From Adiantum capillus-veneris (taxonomy: Eukaryota > Streptophyta > Polypodiopsida > Polypodiales > Pteridaceae), in NCBI GenBank assembly GCA_014529385.2, contig CM043953.1, forward strand, positions 75,168,372 to 75,232,371: a DNA stretch of 64,000 bases. The letters are read 5' to 3'. Below the pieces are notes generated by a model. It was not told where the DNA came from, did not search any database, and was given only the letters and a program-made list of their open reading frames with translations. Shown piece after piece: positions 22,837 to 34,858 of the stretch. Position 1 is the stretch's first letter. Each line of letters begins with the position of its first letter. The translations under genes were made by a program, and so were the position numbers.

Positions 22837-25800
22837 ATGCATAGTTCTTTAAATTGCATCTCATATAATGTGCGGGGGTTATGCAACCAAGACGAGTGGC
22901 GACTCACTTGCACTATGTACATACATGTAAGGCAGACATAGTTGTTCTTCAAGAGCATAACCAGCATCATTTTGTCGAAAAACTTCCTACTTTGCAAGTT
23001 ATTGGATAGCTTATGAGATGGATGGTTATCCAATGTATTGTTAATGGGGAAGTATTTGAATTCGGTGGATTATATGCATACACAGCGTCTACTCATCGAG
23101 CATGATTGTGGAGTGTTGTCTCCTCTATTCTTGGCATTCCGATGCATTTCTCTATGGGGATTTTAATAATGCTCCGAATATCGCAGACAATACTATTGAA
23201 TTGTCAAGGTTTGGATTTATGGTCTTTTCTGAATGCGGATGACCCTAGTTTCACATTGCAACATAATGCTCAATCTATGTATCACGCTCACCCAGATCGC
23301 TGGTATCTTTTCAATATGTAGCAGTATGATGACTTTGTATGTGATATGAGGATTGATTATACCCTGTGCCTCTCAGTAGGTCATGCTCCCATTTCTTTGA
23401 AATTACACTTTGGATTCTTTTCTGTTGATGGCTCCCTTCCCAAGAAGCGTCTTTTGCATGTCAATAATGCTTATCTTAAGCATGACCTTTTTCGCTCTAT
23501 GATTGGGAATATCATCCCGCCTTTGGCTTCTCGGATGCATCTTGATATGGACACAGGCTGGTTTCGCTTTGTTATGCGTGTTCAATGTGTTGTCCAAGAT
23601 TATGGCAAGTTTTATTTTTCACAATTGCGAGACCAAGTTAAGCAGGCAAAAGATACTTGTCAAAGGTTGATGCACTTAGCCAACACTTCCTCTCTCACTG
23701 AGACTCAGTTGACTGAGTTTCTTTCTGCCCGCAGTATGTTACGCCATAATGATGAGAGGAAATTGGCCACGTAGCAGACTCCCGCTCGCCAACAGGCTTT
23801 TATTGATAAAGGCTGTGCTTCGAAACATTCTTCCAGAACTTGCATCATTCTCGGCAGTCTCAAGCTATCAAGAGAATTAAACTTCCATCCAAGGAGTGGA
23901 CTTCTTCCTAACAAGAGTTGGCACACGCTCTGCACTCGCATTAGGGCAAGCTCTTTGAGGTTCCCTTACCTCCCACACGAGAAGCTTGCCAAGCGCGTCA
24001 ATTGTTCCTAACGCATGTTACTCCCATTCTTTCACTACAGTAAGCTCAAGACTTGGAAGCCATTTTCACAAAGTCGGAATTGTATGCCAGCTTGCTAGCT
24101 CCCGGTTGGGATGGTCTTACTGTGGAATTTTTCTTGTCATTTTGGGATGACCTAAAGGTGCCCTTGCTGTGGGAGCAGCAGGCATTGCCCGCCTCTTAGA
24201 AAATAGGCTTGCTCAAGTTGATACTCAAGCATGCGTTGTGTGAAGAGTTCTTTCATTGGAGGCCACTTGCAGTCATGCCTGTGGTTTATAAATTGATCGC
24301 TAAAATGCTTGTTAATCACCTCAAGGGCTTTTTGTATGATGGCCTGCATCAATCTCACTATGGCTTCATTCCTCGCTATCAAATTTTTGATAACCTAGCG
24401 AATGTCATCATTGGCATGGAATATGCAAAATCCACTCGGCAAGATGTATTGGCCATGCAGGTTGACATTGAAAAGGCCTTTGATACTGTTCTTTGGGACT
24501 ACATTTCAGACACCGCGCGTTCCCCTGTTATGTTTTTCTTATATGCACATAGTATTTCGGTAGTTTTGTTGGCTGGCTTTCTCACAAACTCTAGAGCCTC
24601 TGGGACGGCTTTATGCAATCGCCACTCACCCCCTGCTTATATATTTGGATGTTCCGACTTCTACTGATAGATTGCATGGCCTGGTACTACCATCTGAGCA
24701 ACACTTTGCTAGTCAGGTTTATGCGGATGACTCTTTATTTATGCCTCGCAACACTATGATGATGTGGAGCAAATTATGCATGCCCTTCACTTGTTTGGAT
24801 TGGCAGAAAGCCTCAAAGTTAATTTCGTAAATCTAAGTTGCTTCCTTTGAATAAGTATGATTGGCATAAGCTGTTGTGGCCAGGGGAGTTTGTTCCTCCA
24901 TACGTCATAGTTCCTCATTTGGGTTACCCCTCGCTTGGAATGCGTAAGCTACACAGAAAACGGATTGGGTACTCCAACGTCTGCACTACAAGTTAAATTT
25001 TTGGAAATTGTGCCACTTGGCCTCGGCATGTGCGACTCCAGATTGTCCAGTGCATTCTTATGGCTTATGTGCAGTTCTACTTACCTCTGTTATTATGGTC
25101 TCGGTCATGCTTGCATTCCTCATGTCTAGTATTTTGGAGCATTTCTGGCGCACCTCAGCTCGCAGAAAGGGTCTCCCGTTGTTATCCATCGACAAGTTGT
25201 GCTCTCCTAATCGCCTTGGCGAGCTGAATATTTTGGATTTCCGTAGTCATGTTCTGGCACAGAAAGCTACCTTATTGCCGGTCTTGATGGCACAACGACA
25301 ACCTTGGTCACTTATGGTATCACATTTGTCTGCGCATATTGTCACTCCGTCCTTTGGTCATTGGCATTCAGCCTATTGGGAGGTCATTTTTGACAAGCTT
25401 GAAGGGCACATCTTCTTCTCTCATTCTTGATTGGAAGGCTATCACATTGCATTTGGAATGGCATGGCCGGCAATCGTCTCTTGGTAATTCCCTCCGATTG
25501 GAGAGCCTGCATTGGAGCAAGGCTTTTTCTTGCACTTTGGTCCAGCGCTCTCCTTGTCAAGCATTTTTTTTTCTCAAAAAGGGATATGCCAGGTGCATCA
25601 AGTGATGGATGCCACCAGTCATGCTCTACCGTTCTCTGCTGGGAAGTCTCTTTTTGGATTGGGACCTCATTATTCTCCTCTTTGGTGAGAAATTCGCATG
25701 CTAATCTCTCACCTATTCCTCCTTTGAATGGAGAATCCCGTTGTTTGGATTGGAATCTTGCCAATGTCAGCCTGGAATGCATTTCAGCCAGTATTGTCTA

Positions 25801-26176
25801 CGTTCTCCTGAAATCTAATGTGTGGATTGTGCGTCATGGTATTCAGCTGTGGTCACTGTCCAAGTCGTCCTTATGGTGGAGGCGCACATTGTCTAGCATT
25901 TGGCAGAGTCATCTCCCTCTGAAGGAACGTAATATCTTCTGGGGCTGCTTGGTGGGAGCTTTACCTATTGGTAGCACATTGCATGCACGGCATATTGCGC
26001 CTTCTTGTTGTTTCAGATGCCGTGCACCCGAGGAGATTGTGCCACACTTATTGTGGGATTGTCATTGCTCTAGATCCTTCATTCGACAGGTGTCGGCTGC
26101 TCTTCGGTCCGTTTCCCTTCCAACACGGACGAGCCTCATAAGCAAAATGCAGCGCTTGGCCAAGCGACAAAATTAA
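22837..26176 (+). pseudogene. LINE ORF2: endonuclease, reverse transcriptase, zf-RVT
   Basis: The start is ATG 22837 (MHSSLNCISYNVRGL). The endonuclease has ISYNVRGL, DIVVLQEHNQHH, GDFNNAPN and VGHAPISL. RT shows HYGFIPRYQIFDN, MQVDIEKAFDTV and QVYADDSLFM, the catalytic YADD at about 24719-24730. The C-terminus has LPLKERNIFWGCL and HARHIAPSCCFRCRAPEEIVPHLLWDC, the plant zf-RVT zinc-binding module. Many stops and frameshifts divide it. In an intact LINE this protein nicks DNA and primes reverse transcription at the target. Confidence 0.9.
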
Positions 26177-26548
26177 AATAGGGAAATAGGGCAACCTCAG
26201 TGCCTTGAAACATCAAGAAATTGCGATGGCAGCAGATGGCCCATAGAACTCAAAATCTGACCCAAGCAAAAAGGATTGCAAACTGAGACTGCGGAGACTG
26301 GCGGGGGACATTACTCTTGATGCATATAGAATTTACTTTGCCTGTTTCCAGCCCTCGGAGCCTCATAGAGCTGCGCCTCTTGTATCTTCTGTGGGTTTTC
26401 CTCGGTTTGAGGTTTCCCACTTGTAAATAATCAAATCCGATTTACAAAAAAAAAGTGTGTGTGTTTTTAAATTTTTGTTTACATTGTGTAGTATAGACAG
26501 AAATATCAGGCACAAAAATTATCAATTAGAGAATATTTAGTAAATTAC

Positions 26549-26664
26549 CTATATAAGCGGCCCTCATGCTGCACATAAAGATCAAAAAGAGCAACACCCT
26601 CTTCTTCTAATTTCTGCTTCGGCCACTGTTTAAGTCTCTCCTTGATCTCTTGCTGCTCTGCATT
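26549..26664 (-). CDS. candidate host-gene exon (helicase N-terminus-like)
   Basis: On the minus strand an open segment of 38 codons plus two bases (NAEQQEIKERLKQWPKQ to YVQHEGRLYR) is bounded by a CAG acceptor and an AG|GTAATT donor. The pattern of charged helix, then WPxxxLExEGVALxDL and a Gly-Arg-Leu-Tyr end, recalls the region before the helicase core in SMUBP2/UPF1-like proteins; this is inference. It joins in phase 0 to the 26874-26918 segment across a 209-base intron. The LINE insertion immediately downstream occupies the next intron or truncates the gene. Confidence 0.4.
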
Positions 26665-26873
26665 CTGTAAAGCAAGAGAGAAAAGAAATCATTGCACCTA
26701 TAGCATGACAATTCACCAGTAGATGTTCAAAACTCTTCTCAAGATCATAATGAATAAGGTAGCAATGCGTTGTTTTCATCTCATATGCATGAAAAAATTG
26801 ATCCAAATGTTGATAGATCCATCATCTGTGGCTGCTGAGAAAAGGATTAAAGGAAGAAAAATTGCACACTAAC

Positions 26874-26918
26874 CAACTCAGCGTTAAGCGCAAGTGCAAA
26901 TCGGCTTCTGTAGGAGGC
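26874..26918 (-). CDS. candidate upstream exon of the same host gene
   Basis: Fifteen codons (ASYRSRFALALNAEL) lie between a pyrimidine-poor GTGCAG acceptor and a TTG|GTTAGT donor on the minus strand. The phase is 0 at both ends, matching the following exon. Further upstream exons were not identified. An open frame near 27335-27400 (ERKQMALKLQNASKSEAALA) might be another but lacks a convincing boundary. Confidence 0.33.
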
Positions 26919-27600
26919 CTGCACAATACACAGCACAAATCAAGTCGTTAAGCAAACAACATAAGATGCAATACGACAGCAAAAAGCATGACTGGAAATG
27001 GCCATTTTCCATAAAGCAAGTTTGCATTTCCCCATACACCTGTGATTTATTGCAAGTACCAATTCCTGATTCTTTGTGAGCTAGGACTTGTGGGACAATC
27101 TGTATGGGTATGTAGTGTCCTGCTAGCTATCATATCATTAAAGTTTTAAACGACTACTCATTTGCATTCTTGTATGCTACTAGCTACTAGTATTTCACAC
27201 CATTGTAATTTCTGTCAACATTACTCAATAACTACCTGGCCAAATCTTTGGCACACTCGTCTTCTTTCGCACATTCACTATTTACAGATAAATCAAAATG
27301 CAAGGTCTTCACTCAGCATGCACTTTGCAAGGGCAGCCTCACTTTTGCTGGCATTTTGGAGCTTTAGAGCCATTTGCTTTCGCTCTCAAGGGCTATGTAT
27401 TCCAAATTGAGCAACTGTCAATCATCAGTGTCTTGACTTCTTTGAGTTTCCTGTTAATTGTGCTTGGGTAACATTCTTCTTTTCATCTTTGTTTCCTGTA
27501 CTACAAAGCATCTTAAGCAAGAGGTAGAATGATGTGTTCTGTCAGTTATGTTTTCCTCGGTTGCTGAAAAATTGACTCCTCTTCTTGTGCGGAGGCCTCA
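26919..27600. other. possible intronic sequence, no clear gene
   Basis: AT-rich non-coding sequence upstream of the candidate exons. No mobile-element domain is recognised. Confidence 0.4.
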
Positions 27601-28222
27601 AGGTGCCACAACTTGATGGCGTGGCATGGCCTTGGCCCGTACCTGAAGAGAGGGGACAGAGTTGACCGGAGACAACTACGCTCATTGGAAATTGATCATA
27701 CAGCCGTGGTTTCTACGCATAGCTTGTGGGACATTGTCGCCAGCTCAAAGACAAGACCTGTGATATCCCAAGACAATAGGTGGACTCAACTTCAAGACGA
27801 CGAGTTTCTTCAATCATGAGTTGATTGGGATGTGAGCAATGCGCAAGCCATGTCTACCATTCTTCATGCACTAACAATAAAAATGTCTCCTATGGTACAA
27901 ACTTTGAAAATTGCTAGTGATATGTGGAAAAAGCTTGGAGATATTTTTCATCAAGACTCTACAATGTGAGCAGTCACCCTTCTTGGACAGTCAAGTTTGA
28001 AGCCACGACTCCTATGAAAATTTTTATGAAGGGGAAGGTCATCATGATCAACTCTCGAAAAGTGCATTGACTAGTACCGAGTTAGCTACCTTGGTACTTA
28101 CGACTTTGCCTAAGAAGTACGAGATAGTTGTGAAGGCATTACGCTTACACATCACAAAGGGGAACACATCACGAAGGGGAAACTGGACTTTGATGATCTC
28201 AACACTTTCCCATTGAGGAGGA

Positions 28223-28969
28223 TGTAACAAATTGCTAACGTGTCGAAACCCTAATTCTGTTGAAACCCTAACCCTAAAATCAGAAACCTTAATTTTGCCC
28301 GAAACCCTAACCCTAAAATCAAAAACCTTAATTCTGCCCGAAACCCTAATTCTGCTGAAACCCTAACCCTAAAATCAAAAACCCTAATTCTATCCAAAAC
28401 CCTAATTCTTTTGAAACCCTAACCCTAAAATCAAAAACCCTAATTCTACCCAAAACCCTAACCCTAACCCTAACATCAGAAACCCTAACCCTAACCCTAA
28501 CCCTGACTTGCGGACGTGGCACGCTGACACGTGGCCTGCTATACGGACACCAGCGCGATTTACAAAAAGCTGGCAGCTTTTGGCATTGCTTTTTGGACTA
28601 GGAGCTTTTGAGTTTTGAAGGCTTTTCACTGTAATTGCTTTTTAGGCCAAGGGCCTTTAAATATGAGGTTAGGCCTCATTCTCTGGCATGCTTCCTGGAG
28701 AAGGTGCAGAGTCTCGAGTACCGGCTTGTACTGTGTTGATGCAATATAAAGAAATACCGAAAGGGGCGCCAAGGTTTGGGGCCAATACTCTCTGGGGTGG
28801 AATTCCGCCACTCCGTGTCGCGTGTCGTCTCTCTCTCTCTCTCAATTCAGTTGTTATTGAAGTGCTAAAAGTTTGTTTCAGTCTGTTCTTTCGATTGGCA
28901 CGTGGTGCCCGTCTTGTGACAGAGGAAGCCGACTTACTCTCCCAATGCAAGGTTTGAGTTTTGAAAATT
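28223..28969 (+). repeat. solo-LTR-like insertion in copia gag
   Basis: It begins TGTAACAAATTGC. It holds degenerate telomere-like repeats, then a TATA-like TTTAAATAT (about 28655), and about 90 bases later the block AAAGAAATACCGAAAGGGGCGCC shared with the chromovirus LTRs in this window. There is no internal coding region, so it is best read as a solo LTR. The right boundary and target duplication are uncertain by a few bases. Confidence 0.6.
28240..28506 (+). repeat. degenerate telomere-like repeats
   Basis: Runs of AAACCCTAACCCTAAAATC alternate with AAACCCTAATTCTG-like units, ending in four consecutive CCCTAA-type hexamers. The mixture of CCCTAAA and CCCTAA and the regular spacer words suggest amplification inside the LTR rather than a chromosome end. 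Confidence 0.85.
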
Positions 28970-29185
28970 GATGAATCGGCATATGCTACATCAGAAACTA
29001 AAAAGAAGTCCGCGAGCCTTTGTTACAAATGTGGAATGCTTGGCCATTTGTCTCGAAATTGTACATCCAAAAGAGCTCTCAAAGCGACAAAGGCAAAAGA
29101 AAAGCAATGACAATAATTTTACCAAGGACTCAACCAAGTCTACGAATGTTGTGCAAGCCACACTAACAAAAGTTCCAGCTTTCTA

Positions 29186-30580
29186 GTCTAGTGGAGGGTG
29201 CTGCAACATGCTTCAATCAGAGAGAAGCATGTAAGCGGCCGAGAGGGGCAAGTGGTGCTCCCAATACTTGATTTGGACCCCATATCAATGTTCAAGCCAT
29301 CGGTGGTTTGACCCGTTGGCTTTTAAATATATTAAGTGGTTGCCCACTTGTTAGGTGGGCGGCCGATCACTTAATAAAATATGTGAACCTGTTTTCAAAC
29401 TCAATAAAACTCAGTGAGCTGAAAACTGATACCACATAACACTTTCCAAGTGTCTCTAGATGCAATTCTCAGGCACAAGTGCAATGCAAACACAAATTCC
29501 TCGCGGAAAAGCATCTGTTTTTCCTGGAAAGCACTTAAAACTATTCCTCTTTTTAGGAAAAACTTCTCAGAGACCATTTTTATTCTTGTGCCTGTATCTT
29601 TACGCGTATTCATATCGGATTTCCTCCCAGACCAATGGAATATTCCCTATCTGATGCTCCCGTCACCCATCACGTGACACATCGGGAGTACCCACTTCAA
29701 GGTCTCTCCCACCGAGCTAACAGTCAACTTCGCAATGCTTAATGTCACCCATCATATGACACATCAGAGTTGTCCGTTCTAATGGCTTTTATCAATTCCA
29801 ATAGATCTACAGTTCCTAATCTTTACAATTCAAGTGTGCACATTTATATATCTTGATTTCAATAAACAAAAATTACTCAGAAAAATAAGAAAATAGTACA
29901 TTTAGCAACGTCTTTCTGGCTTCTAAGCAGTCATCCTCAACTGTAGTGCTTGTACATATCCTTCTAGAATCTCGGGAAAAGATGCTAATTCCTACTCGAC
30001 CATCCACCAAGTCTCTAAAGTAGAATAATTCTTTAAATACTTCAATGCAAGGTGGAAAGGTACGTAGTGTACGGCATGTTTCAGGTACGTAGAACGTACT
30101 TCCGTACTGAACCACCTTCCAGGTACGTAATAGGTACATACAATTTGTAAAAAACCCATATTTCATTGAAAGGTCTGTGAAGTTGTGACTGTCTATGAAA
30201 TTCTTTGCAGGAACTTGCTCTCTAGAAATCATAAGGTGAAGTAACCCTTCGCACACCTTTCAATTTGCTCTCCAGACCACGCAAAAGGACCAAAGGGCTC
30301 ACGTCAATTGTCCGCCATGATGCATGCAGAGTTTTGCCCAAAATTTTTCCTTGCCACCGTACAGTACCATACAGAAAGGTATCATACGTACATACGGCTG
30401 CAACCTTGCTTCAGTGTAATCTTTCCGAACTTTCATGGCCGCTCCTGATGATAAACAATCTCCTTCGATTTGAGTATTTCTTCCATTTTATCAACCTCAG
30501 GAGGCATCAAAGGTGGCATCCGAAGATGCAATGAAGACAAACGGGCTCGTGATCCGGTGGACACCTCGACTCCGATCTAA
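29186..30580. other. no gene seen
   Basis: Non-coding. GCCCAC and GTGGGC near 29343-29361 form a small hairpin. Two similar GTCACCCATCA(C/T)(G/A)TGACACATC segments lie at about 29664 and 29745. The last 300 bases may be a decayed retroelement, but nothing is diagnostic. Confidence 0.45.
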
Positions 30581-31124
30581 TGTAACAAACTTGGACACCC
30601 CAAGTCTAGATTCTGTCGCGACACAACAGAGATTCCTTAAAACAATTCACAATTAAGAGAGTCGACACAGGCCAGATGTAGTTCCATGCCAAGAGAGATT
30701 GGTCCCAAAGACTGGTGCCCCTTTCGTTATTTCTTTTAAATTAATCTCTAAGCAAAGTACAACTTCCCATGGGCGCTTGCTCTCAGACTCTACGTCCACA
30801 TGCTCTGAGAAGTGAGCCCCCTTTGGTCACTTATAAAGATTACAAGGGTGCTAAAAGCAAAGCCTCAAAAGCAATGGGGTCCCAAAAGCAACTGGTCAAA
30901 AATCTGCCAGTAAAAGCAACAATGCAAATTGTGGAAATCCGTACAGCTGACATGTCAACGCAGAAAGCGGCAATCCGTGCTGCTGCCACATCAGCATGTT
31001 AGCATAGAAACAAGAAATCCGTATTGGCTGCCACGTGGCACTCTGCCACGTCAGCCTGCCTATTCGTACAATTTTGTCCAAGTCAACAGGGTCGTACGCG
31101 ATGCCACGTCATCAGTTTGTGACA
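30581..31124 (-). repeat. 3' LTR of the outer gypsy
   Basis: It runs TGTAACAAAC...TTTGTGACA on the plus strand, 544 bp. On the minus strand it starts TGTCACAAA right after the polypurine tract. The shared polyadenylation-like block lies at about 30700-30740. Confidence 0.9.
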
Positions 31125-31141
31125 TACCCCCTTCTTGAAAG
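31125..31141 (-). other. polypurine tract of the outer gypsy
   Basis: The minus strand reads CTTTCAAGAAGGGGGTA directly before the 3' LTR. The inner gypsy and the large-LTR element have nearly the same tract. Confidence 0.85.
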
Positions 31142-31812
31142 AATTGTAATCACCCTCGATTACGCCTGCAAAACACACTGAGGCCAAAAACCAACTCAGT
31201 AGACACTGACTCTGAGTACCGACACACTAGACGACACATCTAGCACTTGTACAAAGACGACAGTCACATCACAAGACATCACACGACATCTCATGACAAA
31301 TCAATCACAGAAAAATTCATTCTAAATCTCAAACCATGATTGTTAGCAATGTATTTAGTAACGGCATCCAGATCCATCTGGGACCTCACTGATGCCGAGA
31401 CCTCACTGATGCCGAATTAACTAATCCTTATTGCGACCATGTCTATAGAGATTTATGAGACCGAAATGCTGTAGTCATTTCGTCTTTCAATTCCTGCACT
31501 CAAACAAGTCGAATGAGAGAGTACGAATCAATCACATTCAATTTCGGAAATTCTGTTTAATAAAGTCATACAGTAAAATACTGTCAGCCCATTAGTATCC
31601 CTGAAACCCAAAGGGAACATCAGTGACCTTGTTCAATCGAGGTAATCTCTTGACAAAGGAGCAGAGAGACTCCCCTCTTGTGCAATCCCGCTCCACCAGA
31701 TTCAACCTTGCTCAGTTCGGGGTTCTATCGGAGTAGACTATGCTAAACCGAATGCTTTAAGGTAAAGTTCCAAACTCTGAGAAGTATCTCCTAGGTCCTC
31801 CTCCTTCATCCA
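31142..31812 (-). pseudogene. outer gypsy chromodomain C-terminus and 3' UTR
   Basis: At 31812-31765 the minus strand encodes the end of the integrase-linked chromodomain (MDEGGGPRRYFSEFG, corresponding to WLEKEDVADTPQIV in the inner gypsy). The domain is interrupted by the insertion at 31813 and continues at 36100. The remaining 620 bases are a non-coding 3' UTR, recognisably similar to 39125-39720. Confidence 0.78.
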
Positions 31813-33036
31813 TGTAAGGTGCAGCCGAATGAATGTTTGCGCTTTGCTCAAGATGAGTGCTCCGAACTGTGCTCAAGGTTCCTTTTTTGTTCTTATGGAA
31901 GGGAGAGCCTTCCGTTCTTAATGAGAGAATGCTATGATCACAAACAAAGTGAATGGACACTGTGTGTGCAAGTTATGAGATTGAGAGATAGAGAGAGGAG
32001 AGATACGACACCAAAGACGTTGTAAAACCCTCCTCCAAAGGCCCCACTCTCGTCGCCCAGAGTGGTCTACTTATGATTGCACAAACTGGTACAATGGGAA
32101 TGCATGTGACTGATGCAAGTCTAGGCTATGTCGGCGATGGCGACGGTGCTGACGAGACCGACCTAAGGGCTGAAATCTGATCTTTTATCTGCTGTCCAAA
32201 AACGCTATGGGCTGAAATCTGCAACAATCCAAAAACGTTGATTTGGGGGGCTGTTTCTGTGGGTCTTTGTCGCTAAAAATCTGCAGGTTTAGGACTGAAA
32301 ACTGAGGTTTCTTTAGGCTGAAAACTGATGGTCTTCCTGGGCTGAATCTGCTACTTTTTTAGGGCTGAAATTGCAAGCTCTTCATGGCTGAAAAACACTG
32401 CTTATACCTGCTGAAAATGCTAGGCCAAACTGATGTCGATGATGGCTTTTACTAACGCTAGGGCTGAGATATGCCGGCGGTGAAAATCTGATGCAAAAAC
32501 GCTATGTATTGGGCTCGCTGGCGATGGCTACCTGATGCAAAATGCCGAGTGCTGGGAGGTATGGCGATAAGGTGGATGGAAACGCCAAAGGATGCTAATG
32601 GTTCTTCTTGCTTGTAGGGGGAAACCGCCAAGGGGTCTTGTTGAGAAGTTGCCTGCTGAGCTTGGCTCCTATTGCCTCTTCTGGCAAATAGTGCTAGTCT
32701 AAGTTTGCTTATATACAAACTTACTCAATTTTCCCTACCTACTTTCCAACAAAAGTCACTTAAAAATAATAAGTGAAAAATGTCAAAAATAGGTAAAATA
32801 GGCATTTATAAATACACTGGAAAATTCCCCTAACTGATTCTAATGGATTCTGATGGGAATGCTTATGATCATGCTGTGTGTAACCAGAGGATATGCATCT
32901 ACACTAAGTGACTGGGCATGCACGGTCTACGAATAGACTCACAAAAGTGCTAGATCACTTCTAATCTAGACTGACTGAACCCTGATCATGTTGTAGCTTG
33001 TCCACGGACCCATGGGGTTGGATGTGTCACGTGACA
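31813..33036 (-). repeat. 3' LTR of copy 2
   Basis: It is bounded TGTAAGGTGC...CACGTGACA. A minus-strand TATATAAGC lies at about 32707-32716. It is closely similar to the partner LTR. Confidence 0.93.
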
Positions 33037-33046
33037 TCCCCTCCTA
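33037..33046 (-). other. polypurine tract of copy 2
   Basis: The minus strand reads AGGAGGGGA immediately upstream of the LTR start TGTCACG. Confidence 0.75.
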
Positions 33047-34389
33047 TTAAAAGTGAGGTACTGGAACCGAACTGTATGGCATCGAGGAAGATCGCCAATA
33101 GCATCCAGAATAAGGGACTCTTCGCCAGCCCACTCTGATGTGTGGGTCATGCGATACTTGAACTTCATAAAGGTCTGCAACGCTTGCTTCTTTGGGCCGC
33201 GTTGAAAGCGACAGAAGTCTTCTATGGCTCCTTCAATGCTTCTTTCTTCTTCAAGAATCTCCATGGCTGAAAATTCCTGAAACCATTTCCAACACCAAAA
33301 CATGAGCATACCTATTCCATGTAAAGTGACTGGAAAAAATCTTGTCTTCCTCAAAGACTGTGCATGCAATGTAGATGAACAAAGAGACGGAGTGCCAAAC
33401 CGTTCATCCAAGACATGCAAACAATGAGAGCGAATCTTGTCTTTCTGATCTAAAGCAATCAACTGTGGCAATTCACAACAGAAATGCCCATGCTTGGTGC
33501 TCATACTTTCAAGTGCTCTTTCTACAATTGTATCGTGCCAAGGAAGAGACATGGAATGTGACTTCCATGAATGAATACTTTTCAGCTTTTCATGAACAAT
33601 CCGCATACATTCGTGCTCATTCATGAGTGAAACGTGCTTAACGGACAATATGTCATGCCTAGGAAAAGGGATCACATAAAGACGTCGACTAAAATACAGG
33701 AAACGATCACGAATGAAACACTCGAACAATGCGTGCGTATCAATCATGCGAACACAATACTTCCTGTGAGGGGTCTTTGGACCTAGGCTCGAGAGCCAAG
33801 ATCGGTTCTTCGTGACGGATCGCATCTGCAATGAGGTTAGCTTCACTAGAGAAAATATCAACTAACACATCATCCTTGTAAACAATCACCATATGAAAAT
33901 CCTCATGCTTGTGACAACTCACATCTTGATCATCATGGAAATCATCATGCTTGTCATTGTCAACCAAATCATCATGCTTATCATGTGTGTCATGCTTTGG
34001 AGAAGAAGAGACTGAGAGAGTCTCCTCTCCTGAATCTCTTACATCGGTGCCTGCACTAGAGAAAAAAGTCGCAAGCACTCTTGTACGCGTCGCTGGCTCT
34101 GTTCTTGTCTTGCCTTTCTTTCTGTCTTTCTTTCTGCTTCTCTTTCTGCTTTGTCTTCTGGGTGTCTGCGATTCATTTCTGCCATTCTTTCTGCATTCCT
34201 TGCTTCGCGTTCTAACCTCTTTTCAAGAAACATCTGGTCTAAAGCCTCCATAGGAGTTAGTGCAATCCTTGACGTAGATGGGAAAGGGGGAGGGTCAGAA
34301 AAACCTCCTTGTGGGGAAAATTCTTCTTCGCCTCTCTCATGCTCATCATCTCCAAGCGAAGTATCCATTCCGCTTCGAGTGATGACCAT
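33047..34389 (-). pseudogene. conserved ORF of the non-autonomous LTR family, copy 2
   Basis: It starts MVITRSGMDTSLGD at 34389. A long Glu/Arg coiled coil (RKTERKARQEQSQRR) differs in length and sequence from copy 1, the His/Asp repeat is shorter, and the MIDTHALFECFIRD domain is retained almost unchanged. Copy 2 also shows the natural C-terminus missing from copy 1 (RSIEGAIEDFCRFQRGPK to GEESLILDAIGDLPR), ending next to the purine tract. Frameshifts lie near 34045 and 33790. The family is unrecognised. Conservation of the C-terminal half against divergence of the coiled coil is the notable feature. Confidence 0.6.
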
Positions 34390-34845
34390 CCTGAAGTCGT
34401 GGGTTCTTGTGGTCTTGGGTTCTTAAGTTCACGAGGAACTTGGGTTCTTGTGGGGTCTTGGGTTCTTGGGTTCTTAAGGGTCTTGAGGTTCTTGAGGTTT
34501 TCTTTCGTTTCCAATCTATGTTCGAGAAGGATCTTCTCGTCACCCGAGTTTTGCTCTTTTCTCTGGGCGCACCCCTTGGCGGCCTTGCGCTCACACCAAG
34601 GTTGCTTTTTCCCACCTCACGTCGATTGGCCGGCCGCTAAGTGCACGGTCCGCTCTCAATGAGTGAAAAGAGGCACAAGGGGAGGCTGGACAAGCCCTTC
34701 TTTCTTGGGATTCCTGTCACTCTTCAAAAACACGATTAGTAATCAACATGCCCAAGCGAACTTGGCTTCGTGCGACCTCAACAAGCAAAAAAAAATTATG
34801 TGGTTCTTGTGGTTCTTTCCTTGAGTGATACAGAACACTGCCAAA

Positions 34846-34857
34846 GCTCTGATACCA
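34846..34857 (-). other. primer binding site (initiator tRNA-Met), copy 2
   Basis: The minus strand reads TGGTATCAGAGC, one base inside the right LTR. Confidence 0.93.
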
Positions 34858-34858
34858 A

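Larger units (their letters stand above)
22620..26449 (+). mobile_element. LINE (L1-type), 5'-truncated
   Basis: It contains the end of ORF1, a complete but decayed ORF2 (endonuclease, RT, zf-RVT), a 3' UTR and a terminal A-run (26440-26449). The 5' boundary is approximate. A target duplication was not identified. Confidence 0.87.
27640..29185 (+). pseudogene. Ty1/copia gag fragment, split by an LTR-like insertion
   Basis: The left part has HSLWDIVASSKTRPVI, NAQAMSTILHALTIKMSPMV and ASDMWKKLGDIFHQ, the UBN2-type gag pattern, with several stops. The right part resumes at about 28970 (ESAYATSETKKKSAS) and carries the zinc knuckle CYKCGMLGHLSRNC. The two halves meet naturally around an acidic IEED/ESAYA segment if 28223-28969 is removed. 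No protease or integrase follows. Confidence 0.82.

Noticed and set aside
28240-28506. Chromosome end
   Set aside because: The array is short and degenerate, sits inside an LTR-like insertion and is flanked on both sides by other DNA.
28402-28629. Gly/Leu-repeat protein on the minus strand
   Set aside because: It is a translation of the telomere-like repeat, not a gene.
31142-31760. Conserved stretch between chromodomain and polypurine tract as a separate gene
   Set aside because: It is similar between outer and inner gypsy but has no open frame in either; it is a 3' UTR.
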